Positions 1-11,640 of a stretch of 64,000 nt of DNA are shown one piece after another. A program made the translations under genes and the position numbers. The stretch's first letter is position 1; the number at the start of each line of letters is the position of its first letter. The notes beneath the pieces were generated by a model. The model was not told the DNA's origin. It saw only the letters and a list, made by a program, of their open reading frames with translations, and did no database searches. Location of the stretch: NCBI GenBank assembly GCA_951799445.1, contig OX637292.1:8745296-8809295 (forward strand), read 5' to 3'. The stretch is from Pseudisothecium myosuroides. Its lineage: Eukaryota > Streptophyta > Bryopsida > Hypnales > Lembophyllaceae.

Positions 1-993
1 AGATGAGTGTAAATTGTAGGCCTATATTGCTAGGAAGGAAACTTCGAGAGTGCAAGAAGAGACTGATGTTTTGGTCATTTGCTACAGCCCCTCATTGGAC
101 TGGAACCTAGTTGCCATCTCCACCTTGGAATTTGATTTTGGAGTTTGCCAAAGTTCTTTTTTGTTGTGACTTTATACTACAAGGTTTCATTTTTGACATC
201 ACGTTTTGAGACTTTTGTTACTTGTATATTGCAGAGAAAGTATTATAGAACGTGAAGGAGATGGACCATCTTTGCAGTTTTGATTGCAGCAGCTATGTGG
301 AGATGCAGAGATTGTGTGAAAAGGTCAAATTTTGTGCACACCCAAGATGCCATGAAAAATCAACCTGGGTTTGACAGATAGTTAAAATTAGGGTTTGCCC
401 CATGTTCTGAATCTGTTGAGCCCAATTGATGCTCATTTATCAAATACATTTTCATAGATTTAGAAGTTTGTGTAGATTTAGAAGTTTGCATGGATTTAGA
501 CAATTTCAATTTTTCATAGATTTAGGCATTTGCATAGATTTAGACATTTTCAAACATTTAGACGTTTGCATAGATTTAGATTAATTCATAGAAATAAAAT
601 GCCTTGTTGTTTGGCTTTCTCAAATGTACAAAATTTTACAAGATAATAAAGATTTCAGCATATAATGGTACATTTTATAATCTTTTATAGCTTATAAAAT
701 GAAGATTCTAAATTCTACTACATTTTGTACATTTTCATAGCATTCAAATTTGTACATATAAGAATTCTTGAAATATGTACATTCTTCAAGAAACATTCTA
801 CTTTTCCACATCAACGTCCACGTGGAAGCTTAGGTTGACATGGCATTTACAAGAAAAAGTAAATGCTGATGTGGCAAGAAACAACAGCATTGTGTTGATT
901 TTTCTCTGAATCAAGCTCTCCTAACCAACTGGTATAATCAACATACTTGACTTGATTTCTCTGTTGATTAGGACATTGATTTTTCTAGTAGTG
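1..993. mobile_element. 3' end of a CACTA-type DNA transposon (left end outside the window or not found)
   Basis: The stretch ends with CTAGTAGTG at 985-993, the reverse complement of CACTACTAGAAAAATC, which is the canonical terminal inverted repeat of CACTA (En/Spm) elements. Just inside are subterminal motifs (TTGATTAGGACA) shared with the complete CACTA element at 6683-8129. No transposase ORF is visible. The left end was not found, so the true start is unknown; most of 1-900 is AT-rich and otherwise featureless. Confidence 0.5.
451..590. repeat. Degenerate short tandem repeat (about 19-20 bp unit)
   Basis: About seven imperfect copies of a unit like CATAGATTTAGAAGTTTG follow one another, with the core TAGATTTAGA nearly constant. 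It lies in the AT-rich part near the CACTA end and could be its subterminal repeat zone. Confidence 0.6.
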
Positions 994-1546
994 GAGGTTG
1001 CTCTAGGGTTAGTGCAAGATCCACAAGGACTCCTAAACCACCAAAAAACTAGCTCACAAGGGCACGAGAAAGACACACAAAGTGTAGAAAACCCGCTCAA
1101 TTCACAACAAGAGTACACAAAGAGTAAACAAGGCAAGATAGAAGGACCCCTAAGGACCTTCAAAGCTTGAAATGCAACAACAATGGAGCCAAAAGTGCTC
1201 CAAAAATACCGTAGAGGTTTTTGGCTTCAAACGCCAAAATATCCAAAATAACTTAGACCCACGGATTCAAAACAAGAATTGGTGGTGTTCTAGAGAGAGA
1301 AATGGGGCCCTTATATAGGTTTTCAAGGGCCCACCCCTCCCTCTAGAGTTCTAAGGTAACCTTATCAACTTGGATTTTCATCCTCATCCTCAAAGATTTT
1401 CATCCTAATCCCTAAAAATCTACTTCTACCATCTATACTGAACCAACATCCTAACTTTTGGAGATTAACTCCAATTGCTGAACGGATTGCGCCATTGGCT
1501 CCAGATCGCCGTGCTTAATCTTAGACCTCCCTATCCCCCGTACCAA
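994..1546 (-). mobile_element. LTR-like terminal module, 3' copy (minus orientation)
   Basis: Read leftwards, this has a GC-boxed TATA motif (CCTATATAAGGGCCCC at 1304-1320) followed by TCTCTCTCTAGAA and a transcribed-looking leader with GGTCCTTAGGGGTCC. The same arrangement recurs at 4240-4835 (-), 43163-43703 (+) and 63260-63868 (-), which is what LTR promoters look like. The module joins the internal region at about 1547, close to a conserved CCAAGGGTGGGTAA motif. The other side abuts the CACTA end. Confidence 0.6.
1303..1320 (-). promoter_or_regulatory. TATA-box promoter of the LTR-like module
   Basis: CTATATAAGGGCCCC on the minus strand is followed by a pyrimidine-rich CTCTCTAGA stretch that could hold the transcription start. 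It is conserved in the plus-strand copy at 43385-43400 and the minus-strand copy at 63629-63642; the 4.5-kb copy is decayed. Confidence 0.55.
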
Positions 1547-3700
1547 GGTGTGAGCGCTCGTTTACCCACCCTTGGTAAACGAACAAGCACAACCAGGTTC
1601 TCGGTTAAATAACCATTTTGACTCAATCTATGGGTGTCTAGCGCCAATCCACTGTGCCTTTCAAGCAATGGATCTTTTCTATGCTCCTAATGTTTGTTGA
1701 ATGGTACGAACAAAGTGAAGCCCTAATTGGAATTATCCCGACCGCATTAGCTAATTCAAGCTAAGAGGGCTCGGTGGTTTAGGAAAAAGGGGGAATCTCA
1801 TGTTAAGTCTATCTAATCTAAGTGAAGAGGCATTTCATGCCATTTCTAAAAGTGTAAAGCTGGTCAAGTTTGGATACTCCTAGAGAAAGTTATGGCCGGA
1901 TGAAGTTTTAACCCCAACGGGTACTTGTAAACTTCATCCACTCTTCTCTATAAGTTCCTAATTTTGATTGGACTTGGAATTTGGACTACGGGTCTAACTC
2001 CCTAAGTTTAACCTAATTACCAAGACTTGGCTCCAATGGATGAAATCCCCTAGGGTTCATCCATTACTTGCCCCAGATTTCATCCCTTCCTAACTACTAT
2101 GTGTTTAGATTTTTTCTTAAATCGATTCTAGTTTTGAGTTACCTTAAGCTTGTTCTATGAGGGTCTAAATCTGTGATTAGCCTAAACTTAATCCTAATAG
2201 CCCTAATCCGCCTTCTAATCTTACTTAAGGATCTTAAGTGTGGTTACTAATGTACTACTCTTAGAAACTTAAGACTTGTTCCGAAGAGATCTTGATTTTA
2301 CCTTTCTAATTTGACTAATCACATTAGATTTGGGGTTTCCTATCAAAAGTTATCCATGGATGAAGTTTGACCGCTAATCGGTCCTTCAAACTTCATCCGC
2401 TAATTATGGCTAGCCCTAATTCCAAAACTAACTTCTAATTTAACTTTTGGGTCCCAAATTAATCCCCCTTTCTATATTCTACTCATGGTTCCTTTTGGAT
2501 GAAATTTGCTAAGTTTCATCCAACATGACTTCCTAACTTCATCCGCTTATAATTTATTCGTTTTAGCTCGGATTTGGATGAATGATGACTTTTTGGAACC
2601 CCGTGGACCTCTAGTTTCTTCCTACTAACCTAAATCTGACCTGAACTATGATCTATGCTACTCTAGCTCTCGGCCCCCTTCTAATTACCCTAATCAAAAT
2701 AAAGTTTAACAAAGAAGAGTGGGATTTTTAGGGGCCTACCTCATATTGGAGGTCCTGGATCAAACGGTCGAGGTTCCCCCCTTGGCCATGTCCCTTCTTC
2801 TTGGATTCTTGGTTCCTTAAGTGATTCTTGAATCGGAGAAGATTTTAGAACGAAATGGTAGATGCGGCGGGATTTCTTTCTTCTCCTTCTTTACACCCTT
2901 TCTTACACCAACCGACTTTGCCTTCTAAAGTTCTTACGCATTGACTTCGTTCTTACACCTCTTACACCTTGGCCTTCCCAAGTGCTTACGCATTGACCTT
3001 TCTCTTACACCCTAAGAGTACACTCTTTTGTACTCTTACGCTCACCCTTTCAGTGGTCCAAATTTGTTAGTTGAGATTTCCCCCAATCTATCCACTAGCA
3101 CGCTTCTCTCCTATTTCATCTTCCTCCTTGTTTGTAATGCTCAAGGTTTTTGTTTATGGTGCGTGGAGAGCTTGGGTGAGTTGTGCGTGGAGTGATTGTG
3201 TAAGCTTTTGCAGGTTTTTTGTGTGCTTCAACGACAATTCCTCCTACAATGTGTACCTCCAAATCTACTTTCCTAATTTTCCTCCTTCTATTTTGAGAAT
3301 GTGCCTACTTCTACTTTTGAAATTCCTACTTCTACTATTCTAATCTCCTACTTCTACTATCCTAATTTCCTATTTCTTCCTTGCTAATTCCTAACTTAGT
3401 CTACCCCTTTTTTCCCCATTTTCTTTCTAAAAGGAAAATAAATTAAAAATTAAAAAAAACCCAACACGATTTGGCCTGGAGGCGCGGTTGCAGCACGGGG
3501 ACGGGCTGCGGGTACCTGCTGCTGCTCCAGCTGCTACTCGGGCTGGGGCTGGCTCCTGCTAGGCTGGCTCCCCCCTGGGTTGGCTCTTGCTGGGGCTGGC
3601 TCGGGCTGTTGACTAGCTCGGAGTCCCGGATTTTTTCTCTTGACGTTTTTTGAAACTTTTGTTAAGTGCCGAAAAATGACTGAGGCCACTTTAACCAAGG
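1547..3700 (-). mobile_element. Internal, apparently non-coding region of the LTR-like element (diverged copy)
   Basis: The right part (1559-1690) clearly matches 60105-60240: the CCCACCCTTGGTAA motif, then CACTGTGC..CAAGCAATGGATCTTTT. At 3470-3640 is a GC-rich GGCTGGCTC / GCTGCTGCT tract whose counterpart lies at 62290-62450. The middle (1700-3400) is made of CTAATTTT/CCTAAGTTT-type degenerate repeats and is too diverged to align by eye. Short open frames here (for example 3471-3653) are low-complexity products of the GC tract. No gag or pol motif was recognised, so the element looks non-autonomous. Confidence 0.5.
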
Positions 3701-3829
3701 GGGAGCTACTACCCAACTAATCCTAGTTCTATACGAATTTTTGTCTACCACGTTTCCTAAGTTCTTGGATGCTAAACTTTGAAGGTTTCTAAGAATATCT
3801 TGAAAACTAAACTTTGAACAGAGTTAACT

Positions 3830-4239
3830 GGGGGGATCAAGGCTTCGCCGTCGAGTTGGGTTTAATACCAACTCTAAGATTTCTCCCTTCCCGTAGGTCC
3901 AAAGCTTCGCCGTATGGTGGGGTTTTAACACACACTCTAGGACTATGGAGGATTAATAGTCAAAGCTTCGTCGCCTAAAAAGGGGGATCACGTGACCACA
4001 AGCAATTTCAAAAGAGGAATCAAACCGTTAGGACATAACCACCCTTAGGGGGTCCAAAGCTCCGCCGTATGGGGGGGGGGAAGGACCACACACCAAGGGC
4101 TCTCAGAGAAAGCGAAAAGAGGTCTCCGACTTGGGGGGAAAGATTCAGAGGTTAGTATGGACGAGTGGGTTGGTAAACAACGACCCTAACACTAAAGCCC
4201 CCCCAGTGGGCGGCAGAGCTAAGGCACAAAGGGGGGAGC
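3830..4239 (-). repeat. Leader repeats of the LTR-like element
   Basis: The motif AAAGCTTCGCCGT recurs at 3843, 3901, 3963 and 4058, each followed by a G-rich stretch. The same motif heads the 94-95 bp tandem repeats of the better preserved copies at 43853-44075 and 62971-63252. Here the units are decayed and of unequal length. Confidence 0.6.
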
Positions 4240-4835
4240 TTTAGGATTAAGACAAGAACCTCAAAGAACTTCCAAGCAAAGTTAGTGCTTCACGCAAAGA
4301 ACTCCCAATAACAAGTTTGTGACCAAAGTGACTCAAAATAAAGCCAAATAATGCCCAAGACCACTCAAAAGCTCCTAAACACAAAGGAAGAAGGACCCCC
4401 AAGACCTTCAAAAGCTGAAAATAGAACAACAACGAAGTACAACGTGCTCAAAACACCGTGGAAGTGCCTTTGGCTAAAATTGCCAAAAAATCCAACATAA
4501 GTTGGGCCCACGGACCCAAAACATGAATGGAGGTGGCTTTGGAGAGAAATGAGGGCCTTTTTATAGGTTCCTAAGGCCTTCAACTCCCCTCTTTTAACCT
4601 AGGTAACCCTATCAACTTGGATTTTCATCCTTATCTTTTAGGATTTTCACCTAGTTTGGGATTTACGCTGGTCCAAAACTCTAACTATTGGAGATCAACT
4701 CCAAATCAAAAATCGATTGCGTCATTGGCTTCAGAAGGCCATTTTTAGTCCTAGGTCCTCCTATCCCCTATTCCAACCCTAAAATCCCCCCGTAAACTAT
4801 CGCCAACTAGAGTCAGTAAAAGAGGTAAAAATCTA
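4240..4835 (-). mobile_element. LTR-like module, 5' copy (minus orientation)
   Basis: It matches 994-1546 in order: GAAGGACCCC..GACCTTC, AACAACAACGAAG, CACCGTGGAAG, the decayed TATA region at 4555-4570, then TTTTCATCCTTATC and CTATCCCC. The two modules bracket the 1.5-4.2 kb internal region, giving an element of roughly 3.8 kb. The TATA box is damaged (TTTTTATAGG on the plus strand). Confidence 0.55.
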
Positions 4836-4839
4836 CTTT

Positions 4840-5450
4840 TTGGAGGTTACCTTTTCTGACAAAGGTGACTAGCCAGGGTGGTCTGGGAGGTCTTAGGGAG
4901 TAAGAAAAGACCCTTCGTTGACTTCGTTCCGACTTTGTGTGCCCCCGGGACGCCGGTCAACTCCACGTAAATCTCGCCATGTGGATAATTCGAAGGAATG
5001 TCGGTGATTTGACCATCTCCTACTATCGAAACACCATGAAACTTGTCGGGGCGCATTATTAGCATAAAAGAAGCTAACTTAATTTTTAGTGAGATTTTAC
5101 CGCCACCTGGGTAATTATTGTGACTTTCCCATCGTGGTTTTAGGCGGTTGACCGTCCAGAAGGGGTATTTCTTCAATCCAGAAAATTTCAAAACTTCTTG
5201 GGGAACCTCTCATGGGGTTTTCCAAGAGATTTGTAAGTTCACATCTTGATCTTGCATGTCTTGATACGGAGGGCAAAAAGATACCTCCGTTGGTTTACTA
5301 GTAGTCAGGAAATCTTCCGCATACGGGGGAATCTTGGCGAATGGATTTCACTTTTGACTTCCCGGTATGGTTCCGACCCAAGATCACAATCCGGTGACCG
5401 TAGATTCCTCTACTAGCATGTCTTGAGAAAGTGACAGCTGCAAGCTAACA
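4840..5450 (-). repeat. Module B (diverged), upstream of the 5' LTR-like module
   Basis: It is homologous to 5871-6502 and, inverted, to 42488-43160: CGGTCAACTCCACG, CGCATTATTAGCATAAAAGAAG, TTTTTAGTGAGATTTTA. Because module B precedes the LTR-like module in three copies it is probably part of the element rather than chance flank. The 114-codon minus-strand frame across it is seen in parallel in other copies but resembles no protein I know. Confidence 0.5.
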
Positions 5451-5870
5451 ATTGGGGTTTCTACTATTCATCGATGGGATGGAGAAACTGAAACCTCTCT
5501 TGAGAAATCTATCTAAGAATCTCCCTAGACTTCCCTCAGACCAATTTAGCCAAGCCTGGTCACATGCACAGTGGTTTTAAGCTATTTTGGGTAAGAACCC
5601 TCAAACCTGCTAGTTCCCACTACTTCTGTGGTTCTAACCTATTTACAAGTGGGTTTTAGGGCCATTCTAAGGAAAAAAGGCTACTTAGGACCAAAAGGCA
5701 TATTGGTATGTCAAATGCCCATTCTGGTTTTACACTCTTTTTAAGGCTTTTTATATATAATTACGACTTAAATTGCAAAATTTAGGAAAAAACAAGACTA
5801 TGAGTCCCAAGTGACGAATTGGGAGCTCACACAAGGCCAAAAATCCATCGTAGGCTAATTTAGTTTAAAA
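5451..5870 (-). repeat. Module A of the LTR-like family
   Basis: The stretch at 5715-5840 is the inverted counterpart of 42090-42205: CTCCCAATTTGTCACTTGGGACTC, a TTTTTGGAAATTTGCAATTTAA core and AGAGTGTAGAACC. The rest is unique. Here module A lies between two B modules (B-A-B'-LTR), while at 42 kb the order is A-B-LTR. Confidence 0.5.
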
Positions 5871-6502
5871 ACCAAATTGTGATAAAATCCTAGATCTTGG
5901 AGTCTTCTATTTTGAGAAATGTGAATAGCCTAGGATCTTCGATAGGTGCGAGAGAGTCGAGAAGGACTCTTGGTTGACTTCGTTTTGCCATTGTATGGTC
6001 CCGGAATGCCGGTCAACGTCGCGGGGACCCCGCCACATGGTTAATTCCCGAGGAATCTCGTTGGTTCGGGTACTTGCCGCTACCTGAATGTCGTGAAACT
6101 TCGCAGAGCGCATTATTAACATAAAACAAGCTAGTCTAATTTTTAGTGAGATTTTATTGTAACCTGGATAATTTCCATGAAATTCCCGTTGGAGGTTAGA
6201 AGGGTTGATCACCCGGAAAAGGTTCTTCTGCAAGTCGGAAGATGTCGGGAATTTTCACGTGATCTCTCAGGGAGTAGTATGAAAGACGTGCAGGTGCGTT
6301 TCCGTACCTGGCACGATTGGTCAGTAGAGATTAAAACTGGCCATCTCCTCGAATTAGCGACGATGCGAGAATCTTCTGCAGGTAGAAGAATCTTGGGGAA
6401 TCGATTTCGCCGTTGGACTCCTCGCATGGGATTTACCCAGAGCACCATCCTTCGGCTGTAGATTCCTCCACAGGCCCGGTCTTGCGTTAGTGGCTCCTGC
6501 AT
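5871..6502 (-). repeat. Module B of the LTR-like family
   Basis: It is the inverted counterpart of 42488-43160 with long near-identical runs (CCCGGAATGCCGGTCAACG, CGCATTATTAACATAAAACA, CTCCACAGGCCCGGTCTTGCG). The outer end reads TGCAGGAGCCAC on the minus strand, and TGTAGGAGCCAC in the 42-kb copy, a possible TG terminus. Open frames on both strands are by-products. Confidence 0.6.
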
Positions 6503-6682
6503 ACACCTAAAAATGCATTATATGGCTATAAAATATAAATTGAATGCACTGTATGTTTCAACAAATATTTCAAAAGCAAGGGCATCCAGATTTAACAATG
6601 ATCTATGTTGCAACCTAGAGTCTCTCTACAATGTCTAATGCGGCCACATGCTTTGAATTCCAAATACAAAATCAAAATATTG

Positions 6683-8129
6683 CACTAGTAGAAAATTTAA
6701 TGTCCGATTCAACAGGAAAATTAAAAAATATATGTTAATTTGGATAGTTGATTAGGACATTTTGATTCGGACAATAATTAACAAATATATATTAATTTTT
6801 TTCTAGATATTGTCGAAATTAAAAAAATAAATTACTATTTGAAAATCTGCCACGTAGGTTGCCACATAAGCAAAACCTGCCACGTAGGCAAGACTGCCAC
6901 ATAAGTAGCCAGCACATTAGCCAAATAATGGATTAATTTTTTAAAATTAAATTAATGAATAATCAAATTAAAATAACGCTTAATTTATTAATTATTAAAT
7001 TAAAATAATACTTAATTAAATTGTAATTGAAAAAATATAACTCTATATTCAAAGTGTTCAATTATATTCATCAATTGAACATTGAATATCACTTACATTA
7101 ATGTATGAAGGGGAGAGAAGACAAGCTCTTTATACTAGTGGGATGGTAGAAGGTAAGACAACCGATATGGGATATGTGAGTTCCACTACTCATAGTTAAG
7201 CCCATGCAAAGTAGGAATTGTGGTTAAAAACTGAAATTTCAGACCTCATTTAGGTAGTGTAGAATAATTTTCTTCAAAAAACTTCGAACTAAGATAATGT
7301 GCAAAATCAAACCATATTTTATCTCCAAAAATACATTTCAGATTTCGACACTCCAATCAAAAGTTGTGATCAAATTTTAGAGTGGGGTTGGAAGGGACAT
7401 TTTTTTTCACAATTTTCAAACACCCTCTTGAAATTTGTCCATAACTTTTTATTGGAGGCTTGAACCCTCAAACGGATTTTTGGAGATGAATTTTGGATTT
7501 ATTTCAGAATTTTTCTTAATTAAAAATTTTTCAAAAAAAGTTATTTTATTATGTTAAAATGAGGTCTGAAATTTCAGTTTTTAACCACAATTCCTACATT
7601 TTGATAATGAGCGGTGAAGCTCTCAATCATCTTCAAATTGTCCCATATCCTTTGAGGATTCATAATAGACAATGGATTTCATTATAAAAATGACCTCTCT
7701 ACCTAATGCACTCACTACATGTCAATGAAGAAAGTCCTTTTCCATGCCATTTAAAAATGACTTAATGGTAAATAGCCATTGGATTCTATTTTGGACTTTC
7801 TTAGTGACATTGAACATTTTTATTTTTTGAAACATTTTGGCTATTTAATTTGACAATTTTTTTTAATCATTTTATTTATTTTTTGGCTTACTTTTGAATA
7901 ATTATTTTCTGCCAATCCTGCCCTATTGTAATGATATGTGGAAAAATAAAAATGATGTTTAGAGGATTGGTCCGAATCAACTGAGCAAATTTTTTTTTTG
8001 TCAAATCAACAAAATTATACTAATTGATGTTTAGAAGACTGCCAAATCAACTAAGCCCAAAATTTTTTTGTCGTAATTAACGTAAATGCATTAATCTTCT
8101 GTTAATTAGGGCCCCTTTTTCTTGTAGTG
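6683..8129. mobile_element. Complete non-autonomous CACTA element (1447 bp) with TTG target duplication
   Basis: It starts CACTAGTAGAAAA and ends TTTTTCTTGTAGTG, matching inverted ends of CACTA transposons, and is flanked by TTG at 6680-6682 and 8130-8132. The paralogous repeat at about 18834 lacks it, which confirms the borders. Direct CCACGTAGG/CCACATAAG motifs near 6848-6915 look like subterminal transposase-binding repeats. The middle (about 7200-7620) is a long imperfect inverted repeat related to the hairpin at 52811-53416. No transposase frame is present. Confidence 0.85.
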
Positions 8130-9384
8130 TTGTAAGGACCAACAATCATCATTTGCATGTTTGTCAAATTGTTAATATTATATTTTCTATGAAATGGAAA
8201 CTTCCTTTAACTTGTGTGTACAACAATCTAAAATGATGTATACCAATATGCCAAGGCACAAAAGAAAAACTTTGGAGTTCTAAAAAATAATTGAAAAAAA
8301 GATAAAGTAAATCCAAATCATGTTAAGCATAACTGAGTTTTAGACATCAGTGGTGCTATTTTGTGAGCGTGCGAGGATGAGCCTACGAGTGTTGAGCGGG
8401 GATTATGTGAGCGTTGAGCTTAGAATTTTGAAGAAGCAGTAGGAAACTTAATAATATCTCTAAAACTAGATTCCATCTAAAAATTTGGTCAAAATTTATC
8501 GATTTTAGTACCTATTACCATGGACCTCTTACTCTGGTTATGTAGAATTTAGATGAAAATTATAATTTTCAGTGTTGTCTAAAATAATAGAAGTGTACAT
8601 TATGAAAAATGATGAACTCAATTGATGTGAAAGACGAATAGACATGGAAATAAGTTTGTATAGAAGGATTTTTTGGTTGAAACTGAAAATTAAATTTTTT
8701 TTTTTTATTAGTATTTTTTCTTTTGAATATTTCTAACCATGAAAACTCTACGTAATATAGGGTCACTTAAGTCGGGTTTTTTTGTTATTAGGATAGGTTA
8801 TCAATAAAAGAATATTCCCCCTAAAGAATTGGACATGAATTTTTTATTCATCCAACTCAAACTATTTTTATTTAAATCTAAAAATTAAAATTTATTTAAT
8901 TAAGTTGTTTAGTATATAAATTAAATATATTAAATAATTTTATATCATTAAAAAAAGTTCAAAATCCAAGTCTATTTTTTTCTTTTTAATAATAACTAAT
9001 ATTTTTATTAATATGATTTTTGGATTGTCTTATTTTTCATAAGTTTTATTTTCTAATAATTTTAAAATTATGTACTTACTTAAAATTAACTTGTTAATAT
9101 ATTAACTTTTTTCTCATTAGACCTTTTTTTTACTTCTATGATTATTTTACATTAAAAAACTCAAAAGAAATGAATGTAGTTTTTTTATCATATTCATATA
9201 ATATTAATAAATATACATAAATGTAATATATATTTTTATTTTTATTTATTAATTTTTTTATTTCTTAAATTTTATGAAGCTTTTTTTCAATTTATTAGAT
9301 CATAGAAAAAAATTTATTTAAAACAAATTTATTTTTTTACCCAAGCCTTAGGCGGAAAGTTGGGATGTAACATCAGGCCGCGCT

Positions 9385-9700
9385 GGAAAAAAACAGCTAT
9401 TGGACATCAATGGTATTGGAGTGCGCCCTTTTACAAGAATGACGGAAGTGCAACGAAATGCGCCGGACTGGTTCTATGGTCTGCAAAGCTTCTGGCTTAC
9501 CAAAAGAAAGATGAGCCAAAATCATTCTTCGTTTGACGTTGAAAGACTCGAGAGACAAGAGCATGCCAGAAACGGGGAGTTGAGGTTAAACCTATAGACT
9601 GAAAAGGCTCCCCCAGCTAATAGGCCCATGGTTCCATTCTCTAAGTCGACGTAATAGCTCACTGGTCTAGCTTTATGGCACCGAAAATGTATCGGGGCTG
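9385..9700 (+). pseudogene. Organelle-derived scraps: mitochondrial rrn26 piece and a possible cox2 piece
   Basis: At 9650-9700 the sequence CGTAATAGCTCACTGGTCTAG ... CACCGAAAATGTATC follows the highly conserved large-subunit rRNA segment, in the version I associate with plant mitochondria. At 9388-9417 a frame reads AIGHQWYWS, the hallmark of mitochondrial COX2 around the copper-binding region, but it loses similarity immediately after. The 65-codon open frame at 9400-9597 is probably meaningless. The rRNA call is fairly firm, the cox2 call weak. Confidence 0.5.
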
Positions 9701-10390
9701 TCGGAGAGAGACTTCATTTTATCGGCTTCATATTCCATAATATTGATAGGGCTCGCTCCTATAGCCAAATCACTTCCTCATGGAAGGTGGGGAAGAATTT
9801 CACTCGTGGGGGCCTCTACGTGTATCCTAATCTTAATAGAATAATGTCGCTAAAATGGAAAATAAAAAATGTCTTTTCTGAAAATATAGATTTCTCTCCT
9901 TACCAGATGATCAAATTGGTAAACCCAAAAAGACTAATAAATTTGATGATATGAAATAAAAAACTCCACTGTAAAAAAAAAACCTAAATGCTTATTTGAA
10001 AGTAATGAAAACGATGTAATCTATAATTAAACAAAAGAGTTACTAAATAGATTTAATTATTAGATGGGATGGCGAAAAAAACCGAATTTGAAAAAACTAC
10101 AAAACATAATAATAACTAATTATTTTTAAGTAAAAACAACATAATCAATCAATCGTCATAGATAATTCATTAAAATACATAGAGACTCAAATTGCTAAAA
10201 TACATAGAGACTCAAATTGCATAGAACGGCGGCATCACCTTTAGGTTTCATTCTAGATCTTGTTCACGAACTGTTTTTTCGCGAAACGATCTATTTATAA
10301 AAAAATTTTGAAGAGACGCGAAAAAAACTAGTCATTAATGTCTACTCTCATAAATCCAAGCATGGGCCTATCCATCAAATTCTACTAAAA

Positions 10391-10617
10391 GAATACCCTG
10401 GATTTAATGGATCTGTCATTCGAAAATTAGGATTCATTTCTTGTTTTAAATATTCACTTGTTGCATACCATGTTTCAATCAATTGGCGCAATTTTTCTAC
10501 TGCATGAACGTTTCCATAACGATAATTTTTTTCAGAAATATAACCTTGTTGTTCTGCATCTTGGATCAACCAACTTTTTGAAGGTGCTGTTAAAAGATCA
10601 TCAATTCCTAACGAAAA
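10391..10617 (-). pseudogene. rpoC2: Fragment of chloroplast rpoC2 (RNA polymerase beta'' subunit)
   Basis: The minus strand encodes [15 protein letters not shown] and then [19 protein letters not shown] and [14 protein letters not shown], which I recognise as the N-terminal part of plastid RpoC2. Similarity stops abruptly after NP, so only about 75 codons are present. There is no start codon and no plastid context; this is a nuclear insertion of plastid DNA (NUPT) lying inside the 8348-11432 element. Confidence 0.85.
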
Positions 10618-10620
10618 TAT

Positions 10621-10860
10621 TGGTCGATCACTGTCCTATAGCAACGTGGGTCATCTCAAGGTTGATGGGAGGGTACCAATAATTTTCTCTTCGTGCACTA
10701 TTGGGAGAAAAAAAATTCGTTGGTAAGAATTATTTTTACACCTGATGATCTTTATCACAATGAATTTTATTTTGGTTGATCATTGTCTTGTAGCATCATG
10801 GATCTTCTCAAGGACAATAGGAGAATGCCGACACTTCGTTCTTAATTTGCAGGTCAATGG
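10621..10860. repeat. Diverged direct duplication of about 50 bp
   Basis: TCGATCACTGTCCTATAGCA..GGGTCATCTCAAGG at 10625 and TTGATCATTGTCTTGTAGCA..GGATCTTCTCAAGG at 10777 are two imperfect copies about 152 bp apart. Confidence 0.5.
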
Positions 10861-10984
10861 ACTTGTTTAGACTTATTCTCTTAAATTTGTTGATAAGAAT
10901 TTGTTATGTGTGGAAAGAACTTAGATCACTAGATTTTAAGAAGAAAAAAATTGGTAATTAATAGGATTTGTTTGAAATCCACTA

Positions 10985-11197
10985 AGGTTGTTCCATTGAG
11001 ATTTTAATCACTCCCCTCTTGGTGTTGGTCTCCCCTTGGCGCCAAAAGGAACCCCCTAGACGTGGAAGAAAAAAGTTTTTTATTTATTTAATTTAGTTTT
11101 TTTTTAAATCGTGGCTAGAGGGCTCCCTCAGCGTCGAGAGGTAAACAACAACAAGAGGGCAATGATCATAAAAATAAAAATCTCAATGGAACAACCT
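10985..11197. mobile_element. Small MITE (213 bp) with 21-bp inverted ends
   Basis: It begins AGGTTGTTCCATTGAGATTTT and ends with its inverse AAAATCTCAATGGAACAACCT. The interior has paired segments CTCCCCTTGGCGCCAAAAGG / CGTCGAGAGG but no ORF. The target duplication is unclear. It is nested inside the 8348-11432 element. Confidence 0.65.
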
Positions 11198-11640
11198 CAT
11201 GCAATTTCAAGGTTGTTCAAGGGACCACGGTAATAAGTCCATGGTAATAGGTCCGTAATAATAGGAATTAAAATTTATCAAAAATAATTTATTTTGACCA
11301 AAAGTTTTAGATGGAATCTCTAAAAAATTATATGCTCATAGGCTTACAAGGTCACTAATCACAAGCTTACAAGGTCACTAATCACAAGCTCACAAGCTCA
11401 CACGCTCACACGCTCACAAAATAGCAACCCTGTTCTAGACATGGCTTACTCTAAATTTAATTTTCTTTCAAATCACAACTAATTTTTTCTTCAAACTTCC
11501 ATGGTAATGTAAAACATGTTGCATACTACAATTTTTATATATCAATTTTTGAATTTTGACCATTCCATCTTATGGTATGATTGTTTGAATGAAAACAATT
11601 CAATTTGCACTTAGTTTTGTTAGTCGTTGTAAGAGCCAAA

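Larger units (their letters stand above)
8348..11432. mobile_element. 3.1-kb TIR element (Mutator- or hAT-like) with 10-bp near-duplication
   Basis: Ends are CAGTGGTGCTATTTTGTGAG and, inverted, CAGGGTTGCTATTTTGTGAG. Flanks are TTTTAGACAT (8338-8347) and TTCTAGACAT (11433-11442), 9 of 10 identical; the paralogous empty site at 19031 reads TTTTAGACAAGG. Subterminal GTGAGCGTTGAGC / CACGCTCACA repeats lie at both ends (8370-8415, 11340-11420). A 9-11 bp duplication suggests Mutator, while CAG...CTG ends suggest hAT; I cannot decide. The interior is AT-rich (8450-9350) and holds organelle-derived scraps rather than a transposase. Confidence 0.7.
6508..11640 (+). repeat. Host repeat H, copy 1, in three pieces (6508-6682, 8130-8347, 11433-11640)
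   Basis: The three pieces align in order with the uninterrupted copy at 18660-19250, for example ATGCATTTTATGGCTATAAA, GATGTATACCAATATGCC and CTTCAAACTTCCATGGTA. The sequence between the pieces is two separate transposon insertions described below. No protein is recognised in H. Confidence 0.75.

Noticed and set aside
4847..5191. Frame of 114 codons similar to frames at 5907-6233 and 42710-43084
   Set aside because: The similarity follows from nucleotide homology of module B; no known domain, and starts differ between copies. Kept only as a module.
9649..9700. A functional rRNA gene
   Set aside because: Only about 50 bases are conserved; flanks are unrelated.
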